Source of the DNA: Nocardioides sp. URHA0020
Lineage (GTDB): Bacteria > Actinomycetota > Actinomycetes > Propionibacteriales > Nocardioidaceae
Assembly (NCBI RefSeq): GCF_000620705.1
Contig: NZ_KK211170.1
Location: 194,836-258,835 of the forward strand
DNA: 64,000 nucleotides
Direction: 5' to 3'
Shown here: positions 8,025 to 16,725 of the stretch, one piece after another
How the letters are laid out: every line of letters starts with the position of its first letter
How positions within the stretch are numbered: the stretch's first letter is position 1
Made by a program: the position numbers and the translations under genes
The notes under the pieces: model-generated
Told to the model about the DNA's origin: nothing
The model's database searches: none
The model's input: only the letters and a program-made list of their open reading frames with translations

Positions 8025-11000
8025 ATGCTTGCTTCTCGGAAGCGACTCACGGGAGCCGTCGCGCTCGCCGTGGCCGCCAGTGGTCTCGTCCTCAGCCCGC
8101 CGCCCGCCTCCGCCAACCCGGCAGGCACCGGCTTGGTCATCAGCGAGGTGTACGGCGCGGGTGGGTTCGCCGCCAGCGGTGACCTCCCGGCGTCGTCGTA
8201 CGCGAACGACTTCATCGAGCTCTACAACCCGACGGACTCGGCGGTCGACCTCAGCAGCTGGGCGGTCTTCTACGGCAGCGCGACCCGGAACTCGGGCGCC
8301 AACATCTCGAACAAGACGAACCTGACCGGCAGCATCCCCGCGCACGGTCACTACCTCGTCGCCGGTGCCGGCAACGCCGCCAACGGCACCGCGCTGCCCA
8401 CGCCCGACGTCACTGGCTCGCTCTCGCTGGGGGGCGCCTCTGGCCTGGTGATCCTCAGTGACCAGCAGGGCGCGCTCACCCCGGCGACCGGCAGCATCAC
8501 CAACGCCACCGGGGTCGTCGACGCCGTCGGCTACGGCACGGCCAACACCTTCGAGGGTGCGCCGCAGGGCACCGCCCTCGGCGGCACGACCTCGGCGAAC
8601 CGCGTCGCAGCGGGCACCGACTCCGACAGCAACGCCGCGGACCTCTCCGTCGCCGCGCCGTCGCCGACCGCCTCGGGCAACGCCACGTCGACGGCCCTCG
8701 AGGCCACGAGCCCCGGGGCCAAGAGTGGCATCGTCGGCCAGGCCATCGCCGGCTTCACGCTCGCTGCGAAGGGCGGCACCGCGCCGTACACGTGGGAGGC
8801 CACCGGCCTGCCCTCCGGCGTCGAGGTCGCCGCGAACGGCGCTGTCTCGGGGACCCCGACGGCTGCCGACACCTACAACGTCGTCGCCACCGTGACGGAC
8901 TCCGCCTCGACCCCGGCGACCGACGACGTCTCCTTCACGATCACCGTCACCGCGGCGCCGTCCCTGAAGACGATCGCCGAGATCCAGGGCGACGGCGCAG
9001 CCTCGCCGGACGCCGGGACCACCCAGACCACGCGCGGTGTGGTCACGGCGCTCTACCCGGCCGGCGGATTCAACGGCATGTTCATCCAGACGCCGGGTCC
9101 CGACACCGACGGCTCCTCGGACGGCCTGTTCGTCTACGGCGGCAGCACCTTCGCCAACATCCCCGCCACGGTCGCTGTCGGCGACTCGGTCCAGGTGACC
9201 GGCGCGGTCTCGGAGTTCAGCGGGTCGACCCAGATCAGCCCGGCCTCCGCCACGGACGTGACCGAGCTCGAGACCTCGCTCGGCGCCGTGGCCGCCCGGG
9301 AGATCCCGTACCCGACGACCGAGGCCGGACGTGAGGCCCGCGAGGGCGAGCTGATCGCTCCGACCGACCGGTTCACGGTCACCAACACCTTCAACATGAA
9401 CAACTTTGCCGAGATCGGCCTGGCCACGGGCGCGACGCCGCTGAAGCAGCCGACCGAGTTCGTCCGCGACGACGACACCGCCGGTCTCGCTGCCATCAAG
9501 GACGAGAACGCCGCGCGTGCGGTCGCGCTCGACGACGGGGCGTCACTGAACTACCTGACCAACGCCACGGCCAAGAACCAGCCGCTCCCGTGGCTGACGC
9601 CCACCCAGGCAGTCCGGGTCGGTGCCCGGGCGACGATCCACGAGCCGGTCGTCCTGGACTGGCGCAACAGCGCCTGGAAGTTCCAGCCCACCGCGCAGGT
9701 GACCGACGACGGCGCCGACGTGGCGACGTTCGAGGACACCCGGACCCCCAACGCCGCACCGCAGCCGGTCGGCGGGGACCTGAAGCTCGCGACGTTCAAC
9801 GTCCTCAACTTCTTCAACACCACAGGTGAGCAGTACGTCGCCAACGGCGCGGCGCAGAGCCCGCCGGTCAACACGGCGTGCACGTACTACACCGACCGTG
9901 AGGGCAACAAGATCGGCAACAACACCTGTGGTGTCGTCACCAACGGCACCAACGCGGGCAACGGTCCGCGAGGTGCGGCGACCCAGGTCAGCCTGGACCG
10001 CCAGCGCGACAAGATCGTCACGGCGATCAACACCCTCGACGCTGACATCGTCAGCCTCGAGGAGATCGAGAACTCGATGAAGCTGGTCGGCGAGACCAAC
10101 CGCGACGACGCGCTCGCCTACCTGGTCGCCGCGCTGAACGACGATGCCGGCGCCGGCACCTGGAAGTTCGTGCACTCGCCCGCTGAGGCGCTCGACGCGG
10201 CTGCGGTCAGCGAGCAGGACGTGATCCGGCCCGCATTCATCTACAAGCCGGCCAAGGTCGAGCCCGTCGGCGTCTCCGACATCCTCTTCGGTACGACGGA
10301 GTTCGCGAACGCCCGCGAGCCGTTGGCCCAGGAGTTCAAGCCCGCCGGTGCGCTCGACTCGCAGGCGTTCGGCGTGATCGTCAACCACTTCAAGTCGAAG
10401 GGGGACAGTGCGACGCCGGCGACGGGCGACAACGCCAACAGCCCGGACACCGGCGCCTTCAACGGCGACCGGACCCGCCAGGCGACCCGGCTGGCCCAGT
10501 TCGCGGACGACTTCGCCCAGGCCCGCGGCATCGATGCCGTGTTCCTGACCGGAGACTTCAACTCGTACTCGCAGGAGGACCCGATCAAGGTCCTCGAGGA
10601 CGCCGGGTTCGAGGCGATCGAGTCCGACACCGCGAACGAGGAGAGCTACTCCTTCGGCGGCCTCTCCGGCTCCCTGGATCACGTCCTCGGCAACGCGGCG
10701 GCGATCGCGATGGTCTCCGGTGCTGACATCTGGGATATCAACGCGGCCGAGTCGGTCGCGTACCAGTACAGCCGTTACAACTACAACCTCACCCAGCTGT
10801 TCGACGCCACGAACCCGTTCGCGGCGTCGGACCACAATCCGGAGATCGTCGGCATCAACCTGCCGGCCTTCAGCACGGACCACTCCGAGATCCAGATCGT
10901 CGGCACCAACGACTTCCACGGTCGACTGCTCGCGGACGGTGCCAACGCCGCGGGGGCCGCGGTCCTCGCCGGAGCCGTCGACGAGCTGCGGGCCGACAAC

Positions 11001-13610
11001 CCGGACACTGGCTTCGTGGCCGCAGGCGACCTGATCGGGGCGTCCACGTTCGAGTCCTTCATCCAGCAGGACAAGCCGACCATCGAGGCGCTCAACGAGG
11101 CCGGCCTCGACGTGTCGGCGGCGGGCAACCACGAGTTCGACCAGGGCTACGAGGACCTCGTGGGCCGCGTGCAGGGTCTGGCGAAGTGGAAGTACATCGC
11201 CGCCAACGTCGTGGAGCCGACCGGTCGCGACGACCTGGCCCCGTCCTGGACGCAGACGTTCGACACGGACGCCGGCCCGATCAAGGTCGGCTACGTCGGC
11301 GCGGTGACGGAGGACCTTCCGTCCCTGGTCGCACCGGCCGGGATGCAGGGCGTCACCGTCACCGACATCGTCGACGCGACCAACGCGGAGGCGGCCACCC
11401 TGAAGGCGGGCGGCGCAGATCTCGTGATCCTGCTGGTCCACGAGGGCGCGCCGAGCACCGACTGCGCGACGATGACCAACCCCGCCACCACGTGGGGTCA
11501 CATCGTCAACGGCGTCGACGACGACGTCGACGCGATCGTCTCGGGCCACACCCACCTCGCCTACAACTGCTCCTTCCCGGTCGCGGGCTGGGCGGACCGC
11601 GACGTGACCAAGCGGCCGGTCGTCTCGGCGGGCCAGTACGGCACGTTCCTCAACCGGCTGGTCTTCAGCTTCGACAACGCCAGCGGTGACCTGGTCGCCA
11701 CGTCGCAGGACGTGCTCGGCCTGGTCGGCACCGGTTACGCGCCGAACGCCGAGGTGGCGGCCACCGTCGCCGACGCCAAGGCACAGGCCGACGTCCTCGG
11801 CGCCGCCGTGCTCGGCAAGATCGGCGGCGGCTTCAACCGGGCCAAGCTGGCCAACGGCACCACGGAGAACCGGGGCGGCGAGTCCACCCTGGGCAACCTG
11901 GTGGCCGAGGTCCAGCGCTGGGCCACGGAGACCCCGGAGGCCGGGTCCGCCGACATCGCGTTCATGAACCCCGGTGGGCTGCGGGCCGACATGGTCGGCA
12001 CGGTCAACGGCGACGCCCGCGACCTGACCTACAAGCAGGCCGCGGTGGTCCAGCCGTTCGCCAACACGTTGGTGAACATGAACCTCACCGGCGCGAACAT
12101 CAAGCTGGTGCTCGAGCAGCAGTGGCAGCGCGACGCCAGCAACAACATCCCGTCGCGTCCCTTCCTGCGGCTGGGCATCTCGGACGGGTTCAAGTACACC
12201 TACGACCCGAGCAAGCCCGAGGGCGCCCGGATCACCGGCATGTGGCTCAACGGCACCGAGATCGACCCGGCGGCGACGTACTCCGTCACCGTCAACTCGT
12301 TCCTGGCGTCGGGTGGTGACAACTTCCGGGGCTTCAACAACGGGACCGGGAAGCGCGACACCGGCAAGGTCGACCTGCAGGCGATGGTCGACTACCTGAA
12401 CGAGTTCGCGGCGAGCGACCCGCTGCCGGTGGACTTCACCCAGCGCTCCGTCGGGGTAAAGTTCCCCGCAGACGCCCCGGCGTCCTACGCACCGGGTGAC
12501 GACGTGTCGTTCGCGCTCTCGTCGCTGGCGTTCTCGACCGCGGCCGACACCAAGGACGTCAACGTCACGCTGTACGTCGGCAACACGCCGGTCCGCACCT
12601 TCCCGGTCGACAGCACGATCGGGGATGCGGTGACCGACGAGTACGGCACCGCGGCGGTCACGTTCACGCTACCCGCGGGCACTCCGGCGGGCACCACGAG
12701 GCTGCGGATCGTCGGCAACCAGACCGGCACGGAGACCTGGGTGCCGATCGAGGTGGAGGCCGCCGCGACCGCGACGGTCTCGGGCGACGACGTCGCCGTC
12801 ACCTGGGGCCAGGCCGCCTCGATCCCGGTGACCGTCACCGGCAGTGCCGGTGCCGCGACCGGCACCGTGCAGCTCTTCGACGGTGACACGGCGGTCGGTG
12901 AGCCGGCGACGCTCGTCGACGGCGCGGCCACGCTCACGGCGCCGGCCCGCTCGCTGGAGCCGGGCGCGCACACGCTGCAGGTGAGGTACACCGACGGCAA
13001 CTACCCCGACGCGTCCGCCGAGGTCGTGGTCACGGTGGCGAAGGCGACGTCCACGGTGAGCGCGGGCAACGTCTCGCTCACCTACGGCAAGGCCGCCACC
13101 GTGACCGTCAAGGTCGGGCCCAGCGGTGCCACCGGCACGGTCAAGGTCCTGTACGGCTCGAAGGTCCTCGGCACGGCGACCGTCACGAACGGGGTCGCCA
13201 AGGTCACGCTGCCGGCGCGCTCGCTCGCTCCGGGGTCGCGCACCCTGACGGCGACGTACTCCGGTGACAGCCAGCTCGCGGCCCGCTCCGACACCTTCAC
13301 GGCCTCGGTGGCGAAGGCGGCCTCGGTCACGACCGTCACCGCCAGCCCGACGAGGGTCAAGGCCACGAAGACCCGGGTCACGCTGCGGATCCGGGTCACC
13401 GCCCCGGCCGGCGTCGTCCCGACGGGCAAGGTGACGGTGCAGGTGCCCGGCCAGGGCACCAGGACGGTGACCCTGCGGGCCGGAAGGGCGACGCTGCGGC
13501 TGGCGACGTTCAAGAGCACCGGCAGCAAGACGGTCCGGGTCACCTACACCGGGAGCGCCTACCTCAAGGCGAGCTCGAGGACCAAGGTCATCAGGGTCGT
13601 CAAGAAGTAG
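8025..13610 (+). CDS. Giant secreted ExeM/NucH-type nuclease fused to 5'-nucleotidase
   Basis: 1861 aa. A Sec signal peptide (LTGAVALAVAASGLVLS, cleavage near PASA-NPAG, residue 32) is followed by a lamin-tail domain (LVISEVYGAGG, DFIELYNPT), an Ig-like putative domain (about 220-310), an OB-fold segment (about 315-450), then an endonuclease/exonuclease/phosphatase domain from about 585 with LATFNVLNFF, LEEIENS, NHFKSKG, GDFNSYS and a C-terminal DHNPEI. From about 955 a calcineurin-like 5'-nucleotidase follows (GTNDFHGRL, GDLIGAS, GNHEFDQG, SGHTHLAYN), with its substrate-binding C-terminal domain around 1258-1480. Three Ig-like repeats fill 1486-1861. It probably degrades extracellular DNA to nucleosides and phosphate. 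There is no LPXTG, so it is released or held through the Ig domains. Confidence 0.93.
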   Translation: MLASRKRLTGAVALAVAASGLVLSPPPASANPAGTGLVISEVYGAGGFAASGDLPASSYANDFIELYNPTDSAVDLSSWAVFYGSATRNSGANISNKTNLTGSIPAHGHYLVAGAGNAANGTALPTPDVTGSLSLGGASGLVILSDQQGALTPATGSITNATGVVDAVGYGTANTFEGAPQGTALGGTTSANRVAAGTDSDSNAADLSVAAPSPTASGNATSTALEATSPGAKSGIVGQAIAGFTLAAKGGTAPYTWEATGLPSGVEVAANGAVSGTPTAADTYNVVATVTDSASTPATDDVSFTITVTAAPSLKTIAEIQGDGAASPDAGTTQTTRGVVTALYPAGGFNGMFIQTPGPDTDGSSDGLFVYGGSTFANIPATVAVGDSVQVTGAVSEFSGSTQISPASATDVTELETSLGAVAAREIPYPTTEAGREAREGELIAPTDRFTVTNTFNMNNFAEIGLATGATPLKQPTEFVRDDDTAGLAAIKDENAARAVALDDGASLNYLTNATAKNQPLPWLTPTQAVRVGARATIHEPVVLDWRNSAWKFQPTAQVTDDGADVATFEDTRTPNAAPQPVGGDLKLATFNVLNFFNTTGEQYVANGAAQSPPVNTACTYYTDREGNKIGNNTCGVVTNGTNAGNGPRGAATQVSLDRQRDKIVTAINTLDADIVSLEEIENSMKLVGETNRDDALAYLVAALNDDAGAGTWKFVHSPAEALDAAAVSEQDVIRPAFIYKPAKVEPVGVSDILFGTTEFANAREPLAQEFKPAGALDSQAFGVIVNHFKSKGDSATPATGDNANSPDTGAFNGDRTRQATRLAQFADDFAQARGIDAVFLTGDFNSYSQEDPIKVLEDAGFEAIESDTANEESYSFGGLSGSLDHVLGNAAAIAMVSGADIWDINAAESVAYQYSRYNYNLTQLFDATNPFAASDHNPEIVGINLPAFSTDHSEIQIVGTNDFHGRLLADGANAAGAAVLAGAVDELRADNPDTGFVAAGDLIGASTFESFIQQDKPTIEALNEAGLDVSAAGNHEFDQGYEDLVGRVQGLAKWKYIAANVVEPTGRDDLAPSWTQTFDTDAGPIKVGYVGAVTEDLPSLVAPAGMQGVTVTDIVDATNAEAATLKAGGADLVILLVHEGAPSTDCATMTNPATTWGHIVNGVDDDVDAIVSGHTHLAYNCSFPVAGWADRDVTKRPVVSAGQYGTFLNRLVFSFDNASGDLVATSQDVLGLVGTGYAPNAEVAATVADAKAQADVLGAAVLGKIGGGFNRAKLANGTTENRGGESTLGNLVAEVQRWATETPEAGSADIAFMNPGGLRADMVGTVNGDARDLTYKQAAVVQPFANTLVNMNLTGANIKLVLEQQWQRDASNNIPSRPFLRLGISDGFKYTYDPSKPEGARITGMWLNGTEIDPAATYSVTVNSFLASGGDNFRGFNNGTGKRDTGKVDLQAMVDYLNEFAASDPLPVDFTQRSVGVKFPADAPASYAPGDDVSFALSSLAFSTAADTKDVNVTLYVGNTPVRTFPVDSTIGDAVTDEYGTAAVTFTLPAGTPAGTTRLRIVGNQTGTETWVPIEVEAAATATVSGDDVAVTWGQAASIPVTVTGSAGAATGTVQLFDGDTAVGEPATLVDGAATLTAPARSLEPGAHTLQVRYTDGNYPDASAEVVVTVAKATSTVSAGNVSLTYGKAATVTVKVGPSGATGTVKVLYGSKVLGTATVTNGVAKVTLPARSLAPGSRTLTATYSGDSQLAARSDTFTASVAKAASVTTVTASPTRVKATKTRVTLRIRVTAPAGVVPTGKVTVQVPGQGTRTVTLRAGRATLRLATFKSTGSKTVRVTYTGSAYLKASSRTKVIRVVKK

Positions 13611-13618
13611 CAGCACGC

Positions 13619-13659
13619 ACGTCGGCCCGCCCTGTCTCGACCACAGGGCGGGCCGACGT
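13619..13659. terminator. Bidirectional transcription terminator
   Basis: A perfect 17-bp inverted repeat, ACGTCGGCCCGCCCTGT (13619-13635) and its complement (13643-13659), with a 7-nt loop. It lies between the convergent nuclease and GH15 genes and overlaps the first base of the GH15 stop codon. No long T tract follows, as is normal for high-GC actinobacteria. Confidence 0.85.
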
Positions 13660-15434
13660 CATGTCCGGGCCTCCGCGAGGTCGATGGCCGCGTGCACGAG
13701 CGTGAGGTGGCTGAAGGCCTGCGGGAAGTTGCCGACCATCCGGCGGCCGCCCGCGTCGTACTCCTCGGAGAGCAGCCCGACGTCGTTGGTCAGCGCGCAG
13801 AGGCGGGCGAACAGCGCCTCGGCGTCCTCGAGGCGCCCGGCCCCGGCGTACGCCGAGACCAGCCAGAAGGAGCACGCCAGGAACGGGTGCTCGTCGCCGG
13901 ACAGGCCGTCGACCCCGCTCTGCGTGCGGTAGCGCAGCAGCAGCCCGTCGCGCAGCAGGTCGCGCTCGACCGCCTCGATCGTCCCGAGCATCCGTGGGTC
14001 GTCGCCCGCGACGATCCCGATCTGCCCGAGCACCAGGAGGGCGGCGTCCACCTCGGTGCTGCCGTAGTACTGGACGAAGGTGTTGCGCTCGGCGTCGTAG
14101 CCCTGCTCGAGGACCTCGGCGCGGACCCGGTCGCGCAGCGTGCGCCAGCGGTCGACGTCGCCGTCGAGGTCGAAGTCCTCGACCGCACGCACCGCCCGGT
14201 CGAAGGCCGCCCACACCATCGCCTGGGAGTGCGTGAACCGCTGCTGGGGACCGCGGATCTCCCAGAGCCCGTGGTCCTTGCGGCGCCACGTGTCGGCGAG
14301 GTGGTCCACCAGCGCCCGCTGGACCGCCCAGGCGTCGCGGTCGGCGTGGCCGGTCGCCTGGCGGGTGCGCTCGAGCGCGATCATCACCTCGCCGAGCACG
14401 TCGAGCTGCCGCTGCAGGGCCGCGCCGTTGCCGATCCGCACCGGGGTCGACCCGGCGTACCCGGGCAGGTGCGGCAGGGTCTGCTCGGTCAGCCGGCGGC
14501 CGCCGTCGACGGCGTACATGATCTGCAGGTCGTCGGGGTCGCCCGCGACCGCGCGGAGCAGCCATCCCCGCCACAGCCCGGCCTCGTCGACGTGCCCGGC
14601 CCGGATGAGTGCGCTGATCGTGAGGGCGGCGTCGCGCAGCCAGCAGAACCGGTAGTCCCAGTTGCGCTCGCCGCCCGGATCCTCGGGCAGCGAGGTGGTC
14701 GGCGCGGCGACGATGCCGCCGGTGTCGGAGTCGGTGAGCAGCCGCAGGGTCAGCAGCGAACGGCGTACGAGGTCGGACTGCGGCACGTCGTCGCGGCACC
14801 TCTCCGACCAGCGGACGTCGTCGCGCACCGACTCTTCGATCCCCTCGTCGGGCGGGCCGATGCCCTCGAGCGGGGCGTACGACGGCAGCCAGGTCGTCGA
14901 GAAGGTCAGCACGTCTCCCGCAGCGACGTCGAAGTCGTCGACGTGCCGGTGGTCGTGCGCGCGGGGGAGCCGCGGTCCGCGCAGCACCAGCCGGTCGGGC
15001 CCGCCGATCGCGGTGATCACGGCCTCGCCGTGGAGGGTCTGGCGGCGGACCCACGGCACGATCGCCCCGTAGTCCAGGCGCACCATCCACTCGTGGTGCA
15101 TCCGCACGGTGCCGCGCACCCCGGTCACCCGGCGCACCAGGTCGGACCGGCCGTCGCCGCGAGGCATCGCATCGATCAGCGTCACCTCGCCGGTGGCCGT
15201 CGTGAAGGTGGTCTCCAGCACCGCCGAGGCCTCGACGTAGCGGCGGCGCACGTCGTACTCGCCGACCGGGCAGAGCTGCCAGTGCCCGTGCTCGTCGGTG
15301 CCGAGCAGGCCGGCGAAGCAGGCGCCGGAGTCGAAGCGGGGCAGGCACAGCCAGTCGACCGAGCCGTTGAGCCCGATCAGCGCTCCGCCGCGCCGGTCAC
15401 CGACCAGCGCATAGTCCTCGATCGGCAACGCCAT
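13659..15434 (-). CDS. Glycoside hydrolase family 15 (glucoamylase/trehalase-like)
   Basis: 591 aa, starting at ATG 15432-15434. An N-terminal beta-sandwich begins IEDYALVGDRRGGALIGLNG with SVDWLCLPRFDS, the typical opening of bacterial GH15 proteins. The C-terminal (alpha/alpha)6 barrel carries NWDYRFCWLRDA, then GLWEIRGPQQRFTHSQAMVW with the expected general acid Glu, and LLSEEYD with the second catalytic Glu, followed by VGNFPQAFSHLTLVHAA. There is no signal peptide, so it is cytoplasmic. Mycobacterial members of this group hydrolyse trehalose, so trehalose or maltooligosaccharide hydrolysis is likely. It is divergent from cinA with only 23 bp between the starts. Confidence 0.92.
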   Translation of the reverse strand: MALPIEDYALVGDRRGGALIGLNGSVDWLCLPRFDSGACFAGLLGTDEHGHWQLCPVGEYDVRRRYVEASAVLETTFTTATGEVTLIDAMPRGDGRSDLVRRVTGVRGTVRMHHEWMVRLDYGAIVPWVRRQTLHGEAVITAIGGPDRLVLRGPRLPRAHDHRHVDDFDVAAGDVLTFSTTWLPSYAPLEGIGPPDEGIEESVRDDVRWSERCRDDVPQSDLVRRSLLTLRLLTDSDTGGIVAAPTTSLPEDPGGERNWDYRFCWLRDAALTISALIRAGHVDEAGLWRGWLLRAVAGDPDDLQIMYAVDGGRRLTEQTLPHLPGYAGSTPVRIGNGAALQRQLDVLGEVMIALERTRQATGHADRDAWAVQRALVDHLADTWRRKDHGLWEIRGPQQRFTHSQAMVWAAFDRAVRAVEDFDLDGDVDRWRTLRDRVRAEVLEQGYDAERNTFVQYYGSTEVDAALLVLGQIGIVAGDDPRMLGTIEAVERDLLRDGLLLRYRTQSGVDGLSGDEHPFLACSFWLVSAYAGAGRLEDAEALFARLCALTNDVGLLSEEYDAGGRRMVGNFPQAFSHLTLVHAAIDLAEART

Positions 15435-15440
15435 GCTCGG

Positions 15441-15450
15441 ACACTAGCCT
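15441..15450. promoter_or_regulatory. Overlapping divergent -10 elements (GH15 / cinA)
   Basis: On the minus strand TAGTGT (15441-15446) lies 6 nt before the GH15 ATG. On the plus strand TAGCCT (15445-15450) lies 7 nt before the cinA GTG. Both have the spacing of leaderless actinobacterial promoters, and they share the two bases TA. The two genes probably cannot be transcribed at the same instant. No -35 match is obvious on either side. Confidence 0.5.
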
Positions 15451-15457
15451 TGGGACC

Positions 15458-15946
15458 GTGACGAACCCGGTCGAACGCGTCCACGGCCTGCTCCGCGCCG
15501 CCGGGGACACGCTCGCGACGGCGGAGTCGCTGACCGGCGGTCGGCTCGCCGCGGAGCTCACCGGGGTGGCGGGCGCGTCGGACGTGTACGTCGGGGGAGT
15601 GGTCACCTACGCCACCGAGCTCAAGGCCTCGCTCCTGGGAGTCTCCGAGCAGCTCATCGCCGAGCACGGCGTGGTCTCCTCCCAGTGCGCCCAGGCGATG
15701 GCCACGGGCGTGCGGCTGCTGACCGGCGCGACGTACGGCGTGGCGACGACCGGCGTGGCCGGGCCCTCGACGCAGGAGGGCAAGGCACCGGGCACGGTCT
15801 TCGTCGGGATCGCCGGACCCGACGTGGCGACGGCGGTCGCGCTGGAGCTGCGGGGGCGGCGCGGACAGATCCAGGACCGGACCTGCCGAGAAGCCCTCGC
15901 CGCGTTCGAGCAGGTCTTGCGACGGGAAGAAACACCCCTCCGGTAG
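15458..15946 (+). CDS. pncC: Nicotinamide-nucleotide amidohydrolase (CinA C-terminal domain)
   Basis: 162 aa from GTG 15458. It is the stand-alone CinA C-terminal domain: TAESLTGGRLAAELT near the N-terminus, YVGGVVTYATELKASLLGV, and ATTGVAGPSTQEGKAPGTVFVG, all diagnostic. Family members deamidate NMN to nicotinate mononucleotide in pyridine-nucleotide salvage. It is followed 56 bp later by the clgR-like regulator, the standard actinobacterial order. A -10 (15445-15450) ends 7 nt upstream, so the transcript is probably leaderless. Confidence 0.93.
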   Translation: MTNPVERVHGLLRAAGDTLATAESLTGGRLAAELTGVAGASDVYVGGVVTYATELKASLLGVSEQLIAEHGVVSSQCAQAMATGVRLLTGATYGVATTGVAGPSTQEGKAPGTVFVGIAGPDVATAVALELRGRRGQIQDRTCREALAAFEQVLRREETPLR

Positions 15947-16002
15947 CGTTGCCCCACAGGTCGGCTCGACGCCGGCCGATAGTGGCACTAGGAGGTGTGA
16001 GC

Positions 16003-16305
16003 ATGGTGCTGTTTCGTCGGTTCCTCGGCGACGTGCTTCGCGACGCCCGGATGCAGCGCGGTCTGACGCTGCGCGAGGTCTCCGCCGGTGCCCGCGTCAG
16101 CCTTGGTTACATCTCCGAGATCGAGCGCGGTCAGAAGGAAGCGTCCTCGGAGCTCCTCGCCTCGCTGTGCGCCGCTCTCGACATGCCGCTCTCCGACGTG
16201 CTGCGCGAGGTCTCGCACCTCGTCGCGGTCGAGGAGGCCGCCGCCGCGCTGACCCGGATCCCCGTGGCCGCACGCGCCCGCCAGGTCGTCAACTCCGCCG
16301 CCTGA
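16003..16305 (+). CDS. clgR: ClgR-type helix-turn-helix regulator
   Basis: 100 aa from ATG 16003 with AGGAGG (15990-15995) 7 nt upstream. An XRE-like HTH spans about residues 12-68: LGDVLRDARMQRGLTLREVSAGARVSLGYISEIERGQKEASSELLASLCAAL. The context immediately after cinA and the YISEIERGxKEASSE recognition helix match ClgR, the activator of clp protease and some repair genes in actinobacteria. The C-terminus is short and alanine-rich (VVNSAA), the type of end that Clp protease recognises in ClgR proteins; whether it is a degron here is inference. Confidence 0.88.
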   Translation: MVLFRRFLGDVLRDARMQRGLTLREVSAGARVSLGYISEIERGQKEASSELLASLCAALDMPLSDVLREVSHLVAVEEAAAALTRIPVAARARQVVNSAA

Positions 16306-16311
16306 CCTCGC

Positions 16312-16542
16312 TCAGTCGGTCGGTCGCACGTGCGAGGCGGCCACCCAGCCCATGTGGGCGTGCGCCTTGAGGTTGCCGCCACCGTCGACCCACACCACCA
16401 GCGCCTCCCAGTTGCCGCGGTGGTCGACGCGCCAGTCCATGAGGACACCGGCGTAGCGGTAGGCCGGGTTCTGGGTGACGTTGACCCACACGTGGCGCGG
16501 CGCCGTGTGCCCGCGCTGCCCGGTGCCGTCGTTCGCCCTCAC
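16312..16542 (-). CDS. Small leaderless protein of unknown function under a LexA box
   Basis: 76 aa from GTG 16540-16542. I do not recognise the family. It is rich in Trp, His and Val, with repeated aromatic beta-like stretches (HVWVNVTQNPAYRYAGVLMDW, WEALVVWVDGGG, AHAHMGWVAASHV), so probably a small compact beta fold, with no signal or membrane segment. A -10 hexamer TAACCT (16549-16554, minus strand) lies exactly 6 nt before the GTG, which fits a leaderless message. A LexA box overlaps that -10, so the gene is predicted to be SOS-induced. It converges on clgR with a 6-bp gap. Confidence 0.75.
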   Translation of the reverse strand: MRANDGTGQRGHTAPRHVWVNVTQNPAYRYAGVLMDWRVDHRGNWEALVVWVDGGGNLKAHAHMGWVAASHVRPTD

Positions 16543-16548
16543 GCGCTC

Positions 16549-16568
16549 AGGTTAGAACATGTGTTCGA
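16549..16568. promoter_or_regulatory. LexA (SOS) box overlapping a leaderless promoter
   Basis: TAGAAC-ATGT-GTTCGA (16553-16568) matches 11 of 12 defined bases of the actinobacterial LexA box TCGAAC-N4-GTTCGA. The minus-strand -10 TAACCT (16549-16554) overlaps its left edge, which would give direct repression of the 76-aa gene. The plus-strand promoter TACAGT (16617-16622) is about 50 bp away, so an effect on the permease operon is possible but less direct. Confidence 0.8.
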
Positions 16569-16629
16569 TCGCCGGGAGTGGTGCCCCGTTCGTGCTCGGC
16601 CGCGTCCGCGGATGGGTACAGTCTGCGGC

Positions 16630-16725
16630 GTGGGCCACGGTGAGCGGGCTCCCCGCGTCCGGGGGCCACAGCGGTCCCGGCGCCGCACGGCGCGGTCCAC
16701 GCCGGGGACGACCGGCCCGTGCTGA
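16630..16725 (+). CDS. Possible leaderless 31-aa arginine-rich leader peptide
   Basis: GTG 16630 lies 7 nt after a good -10 (TACAGT, 16617-16622), so transcription would start at or beside this codon. The frame reads 31 codons with 10 Arg and ends at TGA 16723-16725, overlapping the GTG start of the permease gene (16719) by 7 nt. That geometry fits a translated leader coupling translation to the permease. The composition (RSRRRTARSTPG) could equally be chance in G+C-rich DNA, so confidence is low. Confidence 0.35.
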   Translation: MGHGERAPRVRGPQRSRRRTARSTPGTTGPC

